Assembly: GCA_900313855.1 (NCBI GenBank)
Contig: OMSZ01000411.1
Span: 1-6,341 of the forward strand
Direction: 5' to 3'
Origin: an uncultured Eubacteriales bacterium
GTDB taxonomy: Bacteria; Bacillota; Clostridia; Lachnospirales; Lachnospiraceae
DNA length: 6,341 nt
Positions 5,777 through 6,341 of the stretch are shown here, one piece after another. The notes under the pieces were generated by a model. That model was not told where the DNA came from and did no database searches. It saw nothing but the letters and a program-made list of their open reading frames with translations. Made by a program: the position numbers and the translations under genes. Numbering within the stretch: the first letter of the stretch is position 1; every line of letters starts with the position of its first letter.

Positions 5777-6341
5777 TTATTTTGCAACGTGACTGCCATT
5801 TTTTCTTACAATCACTTGAGCGACCATATTTCCATTACTCTTAAAGAAAACATATGTTCCGGCATCATTAATGCAGTATCCTTGTTTGTTATATACAATG
5901 ATTTTTCCATCATTATCAAGATCTGCTGATGGTCCTACATTCCATTTATACGAAGGTTCTACATTTTCAGCCGTATATGATATCCTCGTAGATGAAGAAA
6001 ACTTATACCCAAGCCCACCATTTAAAGAAGATGACTTAGCATCAGCAGTAAATACATAAGTAACTCCAGACTTCGTCGCAGTTCCAGTTAAGTAATAATA
6101 CTTTGAATCTGAACTGCTCTTATATATCTTAATAGCTTGAAGTGCATCATATTTTGTTGTCTGCCCTTTTGCTCTCGTAATCAACTGAGTAAGCTCCGAG
6201 TCTAACTGAATTGATGCATTCTTTGCTCTGGCTGAATTCAATGTAGATATGGTAACCATGGCCATAGCTGATACTACAAGAATAATTCCAATTGTAATTA
6301 CCATTTCTACAAGAGAATAACCTTTGTTAGATAACCTTCGC
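5777..6341 (-). CDS. GspH/FimT-like minor type IV prepilin (5' end cut by window edge)
   Basis: This is the 3' part of a prepilin gene. The frame stays open to the right edge, and the first readable residues are RRLSNKG followed by YSLVEM. That is a class III prepilin leader: basic residues, Gly at -1, hydrophobic residues and Glu at +5. The true start must therefore lie a few codons outside the window, and the internal ATG at 6302-6304 is not the start. A leader peptidase should cut after Gly, leaving a mature protein of about 180 residues. It has one hydrophobic helix of about 20 residues, an amphipathic helix (NSARAKNASIQLDSELTQL), then a beta-rich C-terminal half ending in a G-x-V-type strand pattern like GspH/FimT pseudopilins. 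A DLDNDGKI stretch (5900-5923) resembles a metal-binding loop, and there is a single Cys (GYCIND). It lies 22 bp ahead of a second prepilin. The likely role is a minor pilin that primes or caps the fibre. Pilin class is confident, the GspH subtype moderately so. Confidence 0.9.
   Translation of the reverse strand, partial: RRLSNKGYSLVEMVITIGIILVVSAMAMVTISTLNSARAKNASIQLDSELTQLITRAKGQTTKYDALQAIKIYKSSSDSKYYYLTGTATKSGVTYVFTADAKSSSLNGGLGYKFSSSTRISYTAENVEPSYKWNVGPSADLDNDGKIIVYNKQGYCINDAGTYVFFKSNGNMVAQVIVRKNGSHVAK
6302..6340 (-). other. Prepilin leader and N-methylation site of the first prepilin
   Basis: The codons here read RRLSNKG-YSLVEM. Gly at 6320-6322 is the expected -1 residue, Tyr at 6317-6319 would become the methylated first residue of the mature protein, and Glu at 6305-6307 is the conserved +5 residue. 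Tyr at +1 instead of the usual Phe or Met is a mild departure, tolerated in this family. The Met codon of the leader is outside the window. Confidence 0.88.

Noticed and set aside
5645..6059. Plus-strand open frames at 5645-5929 and 5871-6059
   Set aside because: Both are antisense to the two prepilins, which have clear leader motifs; no independent support.
1..6341. CRISPR array, tRNA, rRNA, insertion sequence or prophage attachment site
   Set aside because: No regularly spaced repeats, no clover-leaf sequence, no transposase and no terminal inverted repeats; all DNA is accounted for by three coding frames.

Overview
The window is fully coding on the minus strand. It holds three closely spaced genes in one transcription direction (high to low coordinates). 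The DNA is AT-rich, arginine is mostly AGA and isoleucine is often ATA, purine-rich GGAGG-type ribosome binding sites occur, and the protein style (Asp/Asn/Tyr-rich secreted proteins with Gram-positive pilin-like beta domains) all fit a Clostridia-type Bacillota. Lachnospiraceae (Butyrivibrio/Roseburia-like) is my best guess. This is inference from composition and protein style; no taxonomic marker gene is present.

Layout: (1) 5777-6341 is the 3' part of a GspH/FimT-like minor prepilin whose start lies beyond the right edge. (2) 4720-5754 is a complete 344-residue PilW/GspJ-like minor prepilin. (3) 1-4695 is the first 1565 codons of a very large secreted or membrane-anchored protein that runs off the left edge without a stop. 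Gaps between genes are only 22 and 24 bp and each carries a ribosome binding site, so the three are almost certainly one transcript. The promoter and terminator lie outside the window. There is no non-coding stretch over 300 bases, and I see no RNA gene, mobile element, CRISPR array or terminator.

The locus looks like the minor-pilin part of a Gram-positive type IV pilus (or pseudopilus) operon. The two prepilins carry class III leader peptides with Gly(-1) and Glu(+5) and should prime or cap the fibre. The giant third protein is the unusual part. It combines an N-terminal membrane helix, at least three recurring alpha/beta modules with an ADLIYI / YDLIIF / YDMVYI-type strand, a central run of beta-sandwich domains resembling Cna-B-type domains of sortase pilins, a late DxNxDxxxD loop that looks calcium-binding, and a CxxCxxC motif. 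Its position after minor pilins and its size suggest a pilus-associated adhesin or tip protein, by analogy with PilY1 in proteobacterial pilVWXY operons. That role is inference. From memory it may belong to the uncharacterised DUF5057-type proteins of Lachnospiraceae, which I could not check.
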